From the NCBI GenBank assembly GCA_959347315.1, contig OY365811.1:30645865-30709864 (forward strand): a stretch of DNA of 64,000 nt, written 5' to 3'. A program made the translations under genes and the position numbers. Each line of letters opens with the position of its first letter. Position 1 is the first letter of the stretch. The notes beneath the pieces were generated by a model. That model did not search any database, was not told the origin of the DNA, and saw nothing but the letters and a program-made list of their open reading frames with translations. Source of the stretch: Bimastos eiseni. Taxonomy: Eukaryota > Annelida > Clitellata > Crassiclitellata > Lumbricidae. Positions 1 through 10,612 of the stretch are shown piece after piece.

Positions 1-767
1 CGAAACATTGAATCGAAAGAGGTCTTACTTGAATTCTGTCTTCCGATTTCGCTTCGAAGGACGTCTGAAAGTGGGTTGAACTTCTGCAGCAGGAAATAAT
101 CGAAGGTGACGTTGCTGCGCTGCGTCAGACTTCTGTGGAGGCTGTCGGCCGCCAGATGACAGTACTTTTCCATGACATCATCCTGTCCCTTCAATTCATA
201 AACGATCTTCGCACGTGACCAACGCAGGCGCCACAGAAGATGCAGCAGGAAATTTGACAGCGTGTTGAAGTTGGGTCCCATGCGGGTCAGCAGGTGATAC
301 ATGCGTCTCTTCTGTTCGCCGAAGTCTGCGCTCATGGCACCAGCGGTCACCATCGGAAGGTTCCAGTAGCGTACCTGTCTACCGACCGGGGCCGCAGCGT
401 AGTCACAGCATGGACCGAAGAAGACGTCGACGTTGTCTGACTGGTAGAAGTTAAACGCCTGGTTGATCGCCTCAGATATGTCGCAGGCGGAGTTGGCGTA
501 GCGAACGGTGAGTCGGAAGGGGAGTGCCAGCTGAGGGTCGTGGACCTGGCGGAGGGCAAGGGAGATCGCCGGAGCCACCCTCTGGATCGAGAACATCCAA
601 CCGCGGTCCTTCTTCCGCGGACGGTCTGGGAGAAGGACGGCGATCTGGAAGAAAGATCGAGGATTCTCCGTTGAGTTTCTGGAATGAGGTGTGGCGGGCA
701 GAGTGACGACATCGCCAGAAAAGACGCAGATGAGATTGACGGCGAGAACGAGATCGAAGAGGAACAT
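1..767 (-). CDS. Natriuretic-peptide-receptor-like protein, first coding exon (partial, runs off left edge)
   Basis: An open frame of 255 codons runs to the window edge with no stop. Residues 1-18 (MFLFDLVLAVNLICVFSG) look like a signal peptide. The rest resembles the ANF_receptor (periplasmic-binding-type) ligand-binding domain of natriuretic peptide receptors and membrane guanylyl cyclases: FFGPCCDYAAAPVGRQ at 116-131 matches the family's GPxCxYxAAPVxR block, followed by YWNLPMVTAGA (134-144), LTRMGPNF (160-167) and LRWSRAKIVYE (181-191). N-glycosylation sequons lie at N31 and N219. These receptors sit at the cell surface, bind peptide ligands and, if a cyclase domain follows, make cGMP. 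The window cannot show whether this is a cyclase or a short clearance-type receptor. I chose the ATG at 767 because it has A at -3 and is followed at once by the signal peptide; an in-frame ATG at 809, just after a stop, would add 14 residues. Family assignment is from remembered motifs, not a search. Confidence 0.85.
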   Translation of the reverse strand, partial: MFLFDLVLAVNLICVFSGDVVTLPATPHSRNSTENPRSFFQIAVLLPDRPRKKDRGWMFSIQRVAPAISLALRQVHDPQLALPFRLTVRYANSACDISEAINQAFNFYQSDNVDVFFGPCCDYAAAPVGRQVRYWNLPMVTAGAMSADFGEQKRRMYHLLTRMGPNFNTLSNFLLHLLWRLRWSRAKIVYELKGQDDVMEKYCHLAADSLHRSLTQRSNVTFDYFLLQKFNPLSDVLRSEIGRQNSSKTSFDSMF

Positions 768-1020
768 TGTAGCGCTACTTGTCTTTTGGGTTGAAGGCTT
801 TTGTATCATTCAGTAGGTAGACATCTTTCATGCCTTCAACAACAAAAGGCAATTGAGATTTTATTATTTAATTCCTAGCACTAGACGTTATAGTCTTACG
901 CTGGGTTGTATAAATTAACTAAAAATGAAAGTCACAGTAGCGTTAACTAAAAAGTTTTAATTCAGTTTACTAAAACTTCAAAGATCTGAAAACTGTGACT
1001 AAAACTAAACTGAAATTGTG
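768..1020. other. Upstream flank of the receptor gene
   Basis: Probable 5' UTR and promoter of the minus-strand receptor gene. No clear TATA box is seen. From about 905 it becomes a diffuse array of AACTGAAAC/AACTAAA words that continues on the far side of the SINE (1226-1510), so the SINE may sit inside an older AT-rich repeat. Confidence 0.3.
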
Positions 1021-1225
1021 GGGCACGGTGGCTGATCGGTAAGAGCGGTCGACCGGCAACACTCAGTGTCGCTGAATGAGCGAGTTCGACCCTCGTCCGA
1101 GGCGTTAGTCACTGTGTGTAGAACTTGAGTGAGTCCTTCGCCCACAATTGTTCTGCAGTACAACTGCAATTGCGCCGTCGAGACGTGTGCACTTCTGAGC
1201 AAAAGATGTTGGAAGAAGGGCGATT
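1021..1225 (+). mobile_element. tRNA-derived SINE, copy 1
   Basis: The head has a Pol III A-box-like stretch (GGTGGCTGATCGGTAAGAGC) and a B-box-like GAGTTCGACCCTC. The tRNA-unrelated body carries CAATTGCGCCGTCGAGACG and ends near GATGTTGGAAGAAGGGCG. The same head and body recur in inverse orientation at 62074-62274, which proves it is a dispersed repeat. No terminal duplication could be fixed by eye. Confidence 0.8.
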
Positions 1226-2141
1226 TCAAATTTCAAGAATTTAATGAATAGTACGAAACATTAACTAAAAATTAATTTGAAAGTTTGAAACTGAATATAC
1301 ATTTTCTGTTGTTGATAAACCAAAGGAACGTCACCAATAAAAATATTGATGCAAATACTTTTTGGGGAATGTATAGAAAACCAATTCAAAATTGAAACGT
1401 CTTGAAAACTGAAACTGAAACTACATCTGGAAAGATTATAAAACTGAAACTAAACTGGAGAGCTAAAACGACACTAAAACAATTACTGGAAATGAAAAGT
1501 AATCTGAAGTTTGCATAGCACCGGTCCTACGTAACACTCATTATCGCTCACGTCTTTGATATCACTGCAAATGGTCGTAATTGAAATTACACTTCATTTA
1601 TTTGATGCAGCTGTGAGACCAGAAAGGACACGGATATCATCAAGAGGACACGATTCATACGTGAAGAATGACAAAAAGATCCACTCACAAGCTCAATTAT
1701 AGATAAATAGTAGATGTAATTGACCAAGGAATTAGTTGAATAGTGTTTCTCATCCATCCTCTCTATCCATTCGACCGTCCATTCCAGGGCATCAGTTTGG
1801 CCGATAAATTGGATACCATTTTCCATTTACGTATTATAACGAGGAAATCTATGTGTAATATTAACATCAATACTAATTAAGATGGGCCTACTATTGTTGG
1901 TGATAAGGAGGAACAAAACAGTACGCAGCATATATAACTTCCGGCGTGCATTATTTAATTGAAATGATCTGTATAAACATGTCTTGTTATTCCATTTCAG
2001 CTCAGATTTAAACCTGTCAATTTAAAACATTTATACCATGGTCTGCTTGAGACCGTAGCCATTGTATTAGACCAGGCCATCTACTCTGATCTTAAATCTT
2101 TTACAACTACTGCATGCATTGGGTCATTTGGTGATTTGTAT
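1226..2141. other. Intergenic, no gene seen
   Basis: AT-rich DNA. Repeated AACTGAAAC words occupy the first ~280 bases; nothing coding or structured is seen in the rest. Confidence 0.5.
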
Positions 2142-2202
2142 CATTAGTCGAAGAGCTGTATATACGAACTGACTTTTCGTCTATACAGCTCTTCGACTGA
2201 TG
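2142..2202. repeat. 27-bp hairpin (inverted repeat) at a LINE 5' truncation point
   Basis: The left arm 2142-2168 and right arm 2176-2202 are complementary over 27 bp with two mismatches around a 7-nt loop. The right arm reads on in frame into the LINE reverse-transcriptase remnant that follows, so the left arm is probably an inverted copy of the LINE's truncated 5' end made during insertion. Confidence 0.75.
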
Positions 2203-2495
2203 AAACTTCAGAGAAAGCTGATATTATTTGTCCACATATGCAGAATGAATGATAATAGAAAGATCAAGACAGTGATGTTCGGCAGAATTGCGAGCGCAAA
2301 CAAAAGAGATCATCCCCACAGGAAGTGGCTGGATGATATATTGACTGGGGCAAAATACGAGTTCAGGAACTGATCGACGCACTTGGCTTCAGACAGACAA
2401 CAGTGGAAGAACCTGACAAAATGGCATTGGACATCTATGGGCACTGTGCCCATGATGCGTGATGATGATAATGATGATGGTGGTGATCATCAGTC
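2176..2495 (+). mobile_element. 5'-truncated non-LTR retrotransposon (RT C-terminus plus tail)
   Basis: With stops and a frame slip it reads like the C-terminal end of a LINE ORF2: FVHICRMNDNRKIKTVMFGR, then HRKWLDDIL, then LASDRQQWKNLTKW. It ends in a GATGATGATAATGATGATGG simple-sequence tail, as LINE 3' ends often do. It is non-functional. The clade is not assigned. Confidence 0.75.
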
Positions 2496-2779
2496 AGTGA
2501 CGTATAATTATAGCGACGTCATTTTGAAACCCTCTAACCTCCTGATGCCATTAAGTCGACTTATTCGATTACATGCATGAAAAACAACCTCAGGTGTTTT
2601 CAGTACGTTGCCGACATACGCACATTATGAGCAATTCTAGCAACTTCGTTTGCACAATTGATTATGTGCGAGCCTGTGGTGTGCACAAGAGCTGTGTTGT
2701 GTATGTATCTGTTGAGCGAGTCTTTAATCTGTGTATGAATGCATCCAGACCTAGGGATGTATTTAAGTATGCACGTAAC

Positions 2780-3110
2780 TTCTGCCTAGAGTTAATACTT
2801 TTGAAAAGAGATATTTTATCGTGCGAATGTTATTTGACTTTGTTTCAAATGTTTAAGCTATCACGCATTTATGGGTTTGCTGGTAGTCTAATATAGAATA
2901 TTCTTACTTACTTGCTTCAATTACAATAAATGATTGAAATTGGTATTCTGTAACCACACATTAAGCAGTTTTATCCTGATTCCTTTGCATTTGAGACTAA
3001 AAGGCTGGTTTTGTTGGAGTCCTATTGCTGACCCATTTGGCCTGTATGCATATACTGTTGATGGCTAAAGTAGGTATTATTTGCCAAGAACCTGACAAAA
3101 TGGCATTGAC
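2780..3110 (+). mobile_element. LINE 3'-end modules ending in TTACTTAC tail
   Basis: 2805-2935 matches 4445-4570: both carry GTGCGAATG/GTGAATG words and end AATATTCTTACTTACTTGC or similar, a TTACTTAC-type tail. 2990-3090 matches 4350-4440 (shared GAGTCCTATTGCTGACCCA). These are 3' UTR segments of one LINE family. The small open frame at 2573-2896 lies across this repeat and is not a gene. Confidence 0.6.
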
Positions 3111-3239
3111 GAAAAGTAATTTTTTTGTGCACTTAAGGTTAATCTTTATTAGATTATTAAGTTACAGTTTTATTTAGATTAGCTATTCAATGTAACTAAG
3201 GAGAGGGCTTAGTTGCGCTATATAATTGTAGTATGGTGT

Positions 3240-4576
3240 AGGCTCTTTGTATAGTGCATCTTTTCCCTTGTTACTGTCGTCGCTTCTGTTGAAGAAGTTG
3301 GGTTTCTTGTGGTTTGCAATTTACGATTTTTATTATCCAGTAAAATTCCGCCATAGGCCCAAGCATCCATAGAGGGGAGCATGAGGATAGGACCTGGACA
3401 CGGGCGAGAAAGGTTTTGAATCCTATCTGGCAGTGACTTCGGCTAATCGAGAAGTTAGAGAAACTCCGGCTTGATCATTGCGCTTTCGGCCGCCATTTGC
3501 ATTATGGAGGTTGTGACTGAGTAATAGTTGATCGATCACGAGCACAAGAGTTTAGCGATAGTTAATAAGTTTTAGATGTCTTTATAGCGGCCAGTAAGTA
3601 GTACGAGTATTAATATGGCGCCGAAGTATTGCGAAGATTAATTGGCTTTTGTGTAGTTCAATGTGCACATGTCAGAGTGAGCCGCCTAGAACAGTTGTAT
3701 GACATTAGTGGATTTGTTGTGACGCCTTTTCTTAAGTTAAGAGATAGAAGTGTATCTCTGCATATTATTTCGTTCTGACAGGAAGTTTATGATAATTGTA
3801 ATAAAGCGGCCTTTGATTTAATTGGCTATCTGAAGGCGTCGTCATTATTAATAGTATAGGCCTAACTAAGTCCTGCAATTTGCCCTACGTAAAGTAGCGC
3901 GTTTGTATAGCACCGTCGTCATCTTTATCTCGTCCAATTATCGCCTAGTTTAGCCTAGAGTCTGTCGAATGGAAAATAAGAACCCTGATGGTGAAGAGGG
4001 ACCCATTGTCGCCCTATGCCCGAGTACCGCGGATGGAGGCATAGAAGAAGATTATATGGATCTTGAAGTCACTTTCAAGATGGCGTCGAGCGAAGGTTCG
4101 ACGGCGCCAGAAGGGGTGGAAGAGGCAACCGCCTCCTTGGACTTCTCCTTTCCTGGTGGGGAACCTCGTAAGGAGGACAGGATGCCCAGGTATATCGAAC
4201 TGCTTGACTGGCGCGATCATTCATTGACTTCTATAGCACTTCGATTAAATTCATTACGACAGCATGGTCGTCGCCGCAAGGAGTCCACCACAGTACTTTC
4301 ACTATGTGAATGTTATATGCCCTTGTTTAAAATTGGTGTCATCATATGTATCTGAGACTAAAAGACTGATTTGTTAGAGTCCTATTGCTGACCCACTTGG
4401 TCTGTTTGCAGATCTTATTGATGGCTAGAGTTGGCATAGTTGCCAAGAGTACTTTCATTATGTGAATGCTATATATGACGTTATTTGATATTAATGCTAT
4501 TATTTCTACCTTTTGTAAGCTACTGTGCGTTTGCTCGTAGTCAAATAAAGAATGTTCTTACTTACTTGCTTACTTG
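3240..4576 (+). mobile_element. Internally deleted LINE: possible 5' region, ORF1 start and 3' tail
   Basis: A GC-richer segment (3240-3968) leads into an open frame starting at 3969 (MENKNPDGEEG..., acidic, 128 codons). The frame passes near 4230 into the 3' UTR modules shared with 2780-3110 and ends in the TTACTTACTTGC tail at about 4560-4576. The simplest reading is an element that kept its 5' UTR and the ORF1 N-terminus but lost ORF1-ORF2. The ORF1 assignment rests on position only; no domain is recognised. Confidence 0.45.
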
Positions 4577-5340
4577 ATGTCTTTATCCATACACAAAGTT
4601 ATGGTAATACTCGTGAACTCTTTACTTTAACAGCAGGTTCAAACATTTGCAGTTTAAGGTAGCTCTAGCATATATACTGTACAGACATAGGCTTACCATA
4701 TTTTCCCAACCTTTATCAACTGTAATAATAAGTTATAATTACTTCCGTTAATCAGATGTATAGTCACGGAATCTAAACGTAAATTTCCTAGTCTAAACTT
4801 ATATTTACCAAAAACGATAGAAATCGGAAACTAATTCCGAAGAAACCGGTAACTTTGAAAAACTGACGTCGGATAAGTAATTTGACTCGGCTTTTTCGCA
4901 TGCGCTCAGCTCACGAAACGACGTTGAGTCAGTTTTAATTCCGTTGCTCAAATCCAAAGGTGTTACTGAACTTCGAGGCAGATCATTATTGACGACCAAT
5001 AATCTCGTCGCCGTTTCGTGTATTCGTCGTTGACTGTCCGTTGGTGCAATAAAACGAGTAATAGAAAAGTCGAGAATGCGCTGAACTGCGCAAGCGCTGA
5101 CCAAAGAGATGACATAGACAATTCATTTGTGCATTCACCCTGTTTCGTGGCAGCGGTGGTGCGTGGGGCCACTGACCGCTGCTGGGGCTGCTCTTCCATC
5201 CGGGCTAAGAGGGATGTCGTTGCTCCGGAACAAAGAGCATCGGTCGTCGTAGTTCGGCTGCTCTGCTGGACTATGACATTACCGCGCGCACCGACTGCAG
5301 ACGATGAGAACCTGGCTGATACATTGGTCGCTGAGACCGA
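4577..5340. other. Intergenic, no gene seen
   Basis: Unique-looking DNA. Overlapping open frames on both strands (about 4800-5570) are extended by the microsatellite that follows and show no domain. Confidence 0.4.
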
Positions 5341-5373
5341 TGGGCAAAGATACAGACAGGCTGACAGAAACAA

Positions 5374-5406
<33 letters not shown>

Positions 5407-5560
5407 TAGAAAGAGAGAGACAGAGACAGAGAGAGACAGAAAGATATATAGATACAGAGACAGTCGGAGACAGAGACAGATGAAGAGATACAGACAAACA
5501 GATAGACAGCGCGATAGAGAGCGAGAGATGGACAGACAGACAGGCAGAAACAGGGAAGCG
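5340..5560. repeat. GACAGA/GAGA microsatellite
   Basis: Imperfect purine-rich repeat of GAGAGACAGA units. It creates spurious Arg/Glu-rich frames on the plus strand and Ser/Leu-rich frames on the minus strand. Confidence 0.95.
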
Positions 5561-6982
5561 TCATAATTGCCCGCCAACAGAAAGCGTCTGTGCGTTCTAA
5601 ATGACTAAGGTATTCTAGCTAATACTGGCACAGTTGCATTTGGATGATAGCGTAACTGTAGTGAGAAATATTTATTTTAGAGCAATATAAATGCACATAA
5701 AACTTCATAGTTGTATGCCAATTGTTACATAATTGACTCCCTTCAAATTTGATGACGAGGAGTCTTATATGTTAGCTTGATGATTTTGTCACAATGGCTT
5801 CGTGTGCTCGATTACTACACTGATTTTGTTCGGTTTTGGCATAAGGTCGTCGTTCTTAGGCATGGACATGCTGACAACTCAGAACGAAGATTTAGATGGT
5901 TTGGACCGGTGGAATGATTGCTCTTTGCCTGGATCACAAAACAATGTGCTACATGAGGAAGATTACGACTGCGCTCGATTGACCTTTTTAAACGAGGACT
6001 GAACATGAGACACGTACTTATATCATGGCATGACACTGAAAAGAAAGATCACCTACTCGCGACCACGTTAACTAAATAACAGTTGCTAAGCTCCACATTT
6101 CTAAAGCTCAATTCAAGGTCCGTTCCGGGCGCCAAATCATTCGTAAGCGTCAATGGTTATTAAATTAACCAGAGAAGCCTAAACCATTTTTCTACTGCGT
6201 CGCGAAAAAATACTGGAACGCGTTAATTGTCTGATTATAATGCGTATTCATCGTTAGATCAGATGCTTAAAATTCGGTGAAATATTACTGGAAGTTTATT
6301 TTCGGATTGATTCTCCTTTGACAGCTGCGGCATTACTAAAACTCATCAAGCCCAGTGCGCTTTTGTTCGATACTAGAAAGATCGGTTGACGATTTAAGTG
6401 TATGGCGACATGGTCTGGTCGAGCTTTGGCTTCAATAACTCTAATTAGACGGAAGTGGAATGTGATTTGGGAACGTGCGTTGGGTCCTACACTCAGAGGA
6501 ATTTCATTTCGTAGATTCCGGAGGACGAAGACAGCGTCACAATCTGGATGTCAAAGGTTATTTAATAATGATTGACCAAAAAAGACCATAAAAGACCAGC
6601 AATAGATAATTAAGAACAACGGAGAGTAATCAGTCTAAATTTGGTCTTTCGATTTGTGGTGCAGTTCGATCTATAGGCATATTCCACGTTATCATATATT
6701 ATTGTCCTTTATTTAAATATAATCGCCAGACTTTAGCAGCGCTGTCCTGAAACTTCCGTGTTTTATAGCGCTATGTCTTCTTGAATTCGCTTTTGGATAT
6801 AATTTTCTGATTTACTCCTCATTTGTTTCGGTTATGGATGCTGTTTGAACAAAGCATGATCGTGCATCGACATACTCAATAATATGTCTACATCTGCATC
6901 TATGACCAAAAGCCTACAAAGGGCCTCTATTTCTGTTTAAATCTCTGACCAAGGACCTTTATCAAGGGCCTCAATAGGCTAC
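5561..6982. other. Intergenic, nothing recognised
   Basis: AT-rich DNA with only short open frames on either strand. No repeat family recognised elsewhere in the window was found here. Confidence 0.4.
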
Positions 6983-6983
6983 A

Positions 6984-7075
6984 TCAGTGTTCCCTCTAAG
7001 CGGTGCGTGCGCACACGGAGCGTGGGGCCAGCGCACGCAAGAATTTAGCGGCCCAATACAAATTTTTCTCGAAAA
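6984..7075 (+). mobile_element. Possible hAT terminal sequence (one end only)
   Basis: CAGTGTTCCCTCTAAGC followed by a GC-rich stretch resembles the left ends of many animal hAT elements. No matching right end (GGGAACACTG) was found nearby, so this is a fragment or a chance match. Confidence 0.3.
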
Positions 7076-7329
7076 ACTTTAAGGTGAATTGTAGACCAAC
7101 ATTTAACTGGACAAAATAGATAATTGCCAAATAAATTGAAAGCTAATTATAATGACGTAGGCTACAATACGATGTATGTATCATCTGCTCTGAGACACAT
7201 TTTAGACAAAGGACTTCTCTTAGAACTTAAAGCCATAGATGTGGTCTTGTATTAACTCTCATCACATTTAGCTTGAACCTGTAGCACAAGAGTATCAATA
7301 ATCGTCTTCCTCTTACAATGACCTACCTA

Positions 7330-7445
7330 CCTTATGTAAGCTGCTAAAGTCTTTTTTTTGCCGTGGCTGGGCTGAGAGCACCTCTAAGTAGTTTCCCTTG
7401 AAGAGGCGATATGTAAATTATCGAAATGAATGAATAAATGAATGA
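7330..7445 (+). mobile_element. LINE 3'-end fragment
   Basis: Encodes the degraded tail FFCRGWAEST then a stop, as seen in the LINE copy at 41430-41800 ([10 protein letters not shown]), and ends in an AATGAATGAATAAATGAATG tail. Short and non-functional. Confidence 0.5.
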
Positions 7446-8190
7446 AAAGTGTGAACCATGCATAAACGTTGCCCACCAAAAATTTCTTGCTCAAACTGTC
7501 TCAAAAAAATTAAAGGGAATGTTGATGTGCGTCTATCACCAAGCGACTACATCTTCTATGCATCTTAGCTAATGAATTCCACACACGTCATGTATGGTCA
7601 AACCCGTCTAGGGAACGCTGAACCTGCAGATGTTAAATGCAATTTGTCCTCCCCGTACAACCTCTCAACGGCTCTGCTGCACGTCTTCAGCGACATTTCT
7701 TTACTACGAGAGATTCTCATCGTTTTATAAACATCGTGGGACACCAGAGACGTAGAAATGTGTTGCTGTCCGTTGCTAACAGTGGGAATCATCGGCTGGA
7801 AAACTGCTCCGTCTCATCCATCACTCTTGTTGCCTTGTTGACAAGGGATAGAGAGGAGACTCTGAATATTAGTTGACTGTCAACCGTTGATAGAAAACCG
7901 TCAGACGACCGTTCGCGTTAGCGCGACAATGACACAGATGGTCCAACCCTCTTCATCTACATGGGAATCAATCTTTCAATCAGGCAACTAATCAGCCTGC
8001 CTCCCTGCTTGTCGGCCTGCGTCTGTCTGCAAAAAAAACACGCACATATCTGTGTATATGCATTATGTATTCCGAGAAGTAAGCTAAAAATAACTGACCG
8101 GCTCTTGTTTGGGTTTATTGTAAGAGAATGATATTATACGACGAATTATACCGTCAAATTGAGCAGAACCTAAATGCGAGCAGAACATTA
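7446..8190. other. Intergenic, nothing recognised
   Basis: Short frames on both strands around 7600-7870 overlap each other and show no domain, signal peptide or splice pattern. Confidence 0.4.
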
Positions 8191-8197
8191 TGATTTC

Positions 8198-8268
8198 AAT
8201 AACAGTAGATCCATCAACGGTAGTTCCATCAAAGGAAGTTCAATCAAAGGCAGGTCCTTTAAAGGCAG
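8198..8268 (+). repeat. 15-bp minisatellite (about 4 units)
   Basis: Degenerate repeat of a unit like AGTTCCATCAAAGGC; in one frame it spells SSIKG repeats. Followed by a loose CTTGGTCTT-type repeat at about 8350-8500. Confidence 0.7.
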
Positions 8269-8519
8269 TGTATGGCGTCCAGAAGTTGCCTTCACATCAA
8301 ACTGCAACTCTGTCGGTTGCATCAGCAGTGACGGGTTTTACAGACCGCTGTCTTTGTGTCGAGACAAAAAATACAGTCTTTGTCGAGATACTAGTCTTAA
8401 GCCCTGCGGTCTTGGTCTTTATACTTCGTTCTTGGACTTGCTCCATGTCTTCAGACTTTGGTCTTGATCTTGATACTTTCAAATCATTGGTCCTGGACTT
8501 GTGCGCAAGGATGTCGACT

Positions 8520-10075
8520 TGTTAGTAGTAGACAGGAAGAGAAATAAGCAGGTAGAGAGACGGAGATCAAGAGATTAGGAGAGAGAAAGTGGGATAGCGG
8601 AAGGGAAGTCAATAGACCTTTTTAGATTCTTTTACAGGCCACAATTAAAATGCACTCCCAACGCGCTTAAGAATCACAGGTCGAGCGCAATGTTAAAGGT
8701 CTTATCTCTTCATGGCCCATAAACTACAGACGGCAGAAATACGTCCAAGGCTCTCTCCCTTTACGCTGAAGTCTGCAGTCAAATGAATACGTTGTCGATT
8801 AAGTTTCGAAGGCAAACTAAGCAATCAACCAATCTCTGTGGTGCGGAACAACGATCAATTCCGCCAACTCTCGTCCAAATCAGTTTGTGTGGCTGATATA
8901 CGACCGGATCGTTACAACCGGGAGTCGGTTACAGCTAGGTTCGACCAACCGTCGAAATTGAATTCACGTTCTTTCTATTGCATCCTAGGCTACGCTAAAC
9001 GCCATGATGTAGGATGTTTCCGGTGTCGGATTAGTTTCTTGAGATCGATTGTTTGATGGAACAAGAGATGAAACGGAAATCTGAGAAAATACGAGGAGAA
9101 ATTGCTGCCTAACGGATTATAATGGAATGGGCTTCTATTTAAAAACTATTTGTTTTTCTTCAGGACGGCATTGATGGCGCCAAATGTAACAGTAGTACAC
9201 TTTGAAAATCTCCGAACGCATCCCTCACTTGTACCTCTTCAAATACAATTCTTGATTACTTTTCAGAATAAAATTGACATGATTCGTGAATCGACGAAAA
9301 ATTCGCTGATGATGAATATTTGAACTCACCACCTCCACCGCTATGCGAAGTAATTAAAGTTACAGCGGTCGAAGTTGGAAACTCATAAGTGATTCTTCGT
9401 CAAATCTGTTCGAAATCGATTCAGCACCTGGCTGAACGCTCAAGTGTCTTTGCACCGTCTTTTCTCCTAGCTTCGCTTCTCCTCACAAATGACTCCATAA
9501 CTCACGAGTCTCTACTCTCTATCAGCAAGACATAAACGTCTTTCCACACCGTGTAAAGAAACTGGAACTCGACCCGACAGACTGAGTTTAACGGGTGTAG
9601 TGTAGGCCTACTTACAGATTTCTATAGCGCCTCACTTGGCAATCAGTTATCAGTCATCGTGATTAAAGAGGATCAAGGTCGCAGATCATCATGGCAGAAG
9701 CTATATATAGATGATTCGTCGTAATTCCTCACTGGAGATCGGACTCAATAATACTAGTTTTCGGTGATGCTAGAGTGACGGAAGGAGAACTAGGATTGTA
9801 TTGTAAATTGCAATTGAACAATTTAAAGCGCCGGTCAAAATCAGTGGCGTCCCCAATCCAGGTCGGCAGCCAGGTGGTAACTAGGAAGGTCGTCAGGCGC
9901 CTCTGAAACTGAGCTGGGAAAAGAACTATTTAGCAGCTCTGCTCGACACAGGATCATCATTCACTGTATGCCTGACCTTCACTGCACAAAAGAAGATTTG
10001 CTGACAATTGAATTCATGCATACTTAGTCTCCATACGAAGATGCGTTGCTCGGCATATGTATAATGTACAGATAT
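8520..10075. other. Intergenic, nothing recognised
   Basis: No gene or clear element. A short stretch at 9615-9640 (GATTTCTATAGCGCC) resembles the left part of the dispersed CACCAGCTTATTCACGAGCG repeat described at 61750. Confidence 0.4.
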
Positions 10076-10469
10076 ATACAAACCATATATATATATATAC
10101 AAACCAATAATAGGATTCCAATAAAGTGAGCTCCGTGACCTTGTCCTAGTCTCTATTCCATCTGATGCAACAATACGAGGCATATGTCAGGTCCAGATAG
10201 GTCCACCCACCGTCTCTGTCTGACCACTCGATCATAAGACTGTGTCCAACGCTTTAAAACGCAGTTTTTCCTTAACGCCTCCGTCGCCCGATACCGCGAG
10301 CGTCATGAAATAGGCGCTAGATAACTGTTCAACTTCGATTAGATTTAAAGATGTATAGTGTATCGCCATCATAAATAATTTTCATGTGACTCGATTTCTA
10401 TATGCTTGGGGAATAATTTGAGTCAGCACGTGAGAGGACAGTGGTGACTTTAATAATGCCTACAGCGGA

Positions 10470-10612
10470 ATGGAATTACTGACTTCCGCTGTCATAGACG
10501 ATGATGTCATAGAGGATGATGTCATAGAATATGATGTCATAGAGGATGATGTCATAGAGGATGATGTCATAGAGGACGGTGTCATAGAGGATGATGTCAT
10601 AGAGGATGATTG
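10470..10612 (+). repeat. GATGATGTCATAGAG minisatellite (about 8 units)
   Basis: Tandem 15-mer, clearly periodic from about 10488. In frame it would read (DDVIE)n. Each unit contains TGATGTCA, one base from the CRE/ATF palindrome TGACGTCA. The 75-codon open frame here is the repeat read in frame. Confidence 0.95.

Noticed and set aside
347..712. Minus-strand 121-codon frame overlapping the receptor exon
   Set aside because: It is another frame of the receptor coding exon; the true frame (767 to the edge) has the signal peptide and domain motifs.
2573..2896. 107-codon plus-strand frame
   Set aside because: Its second half is a LINE 3' UTR module also present at 4445-4570.
4963..5577. Long frames on both strands with Ser/Leu- or Arg/Glu-rich protein
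   Set aside because: They are carried by the GACAGA microsatellite and exist on both strands at once.
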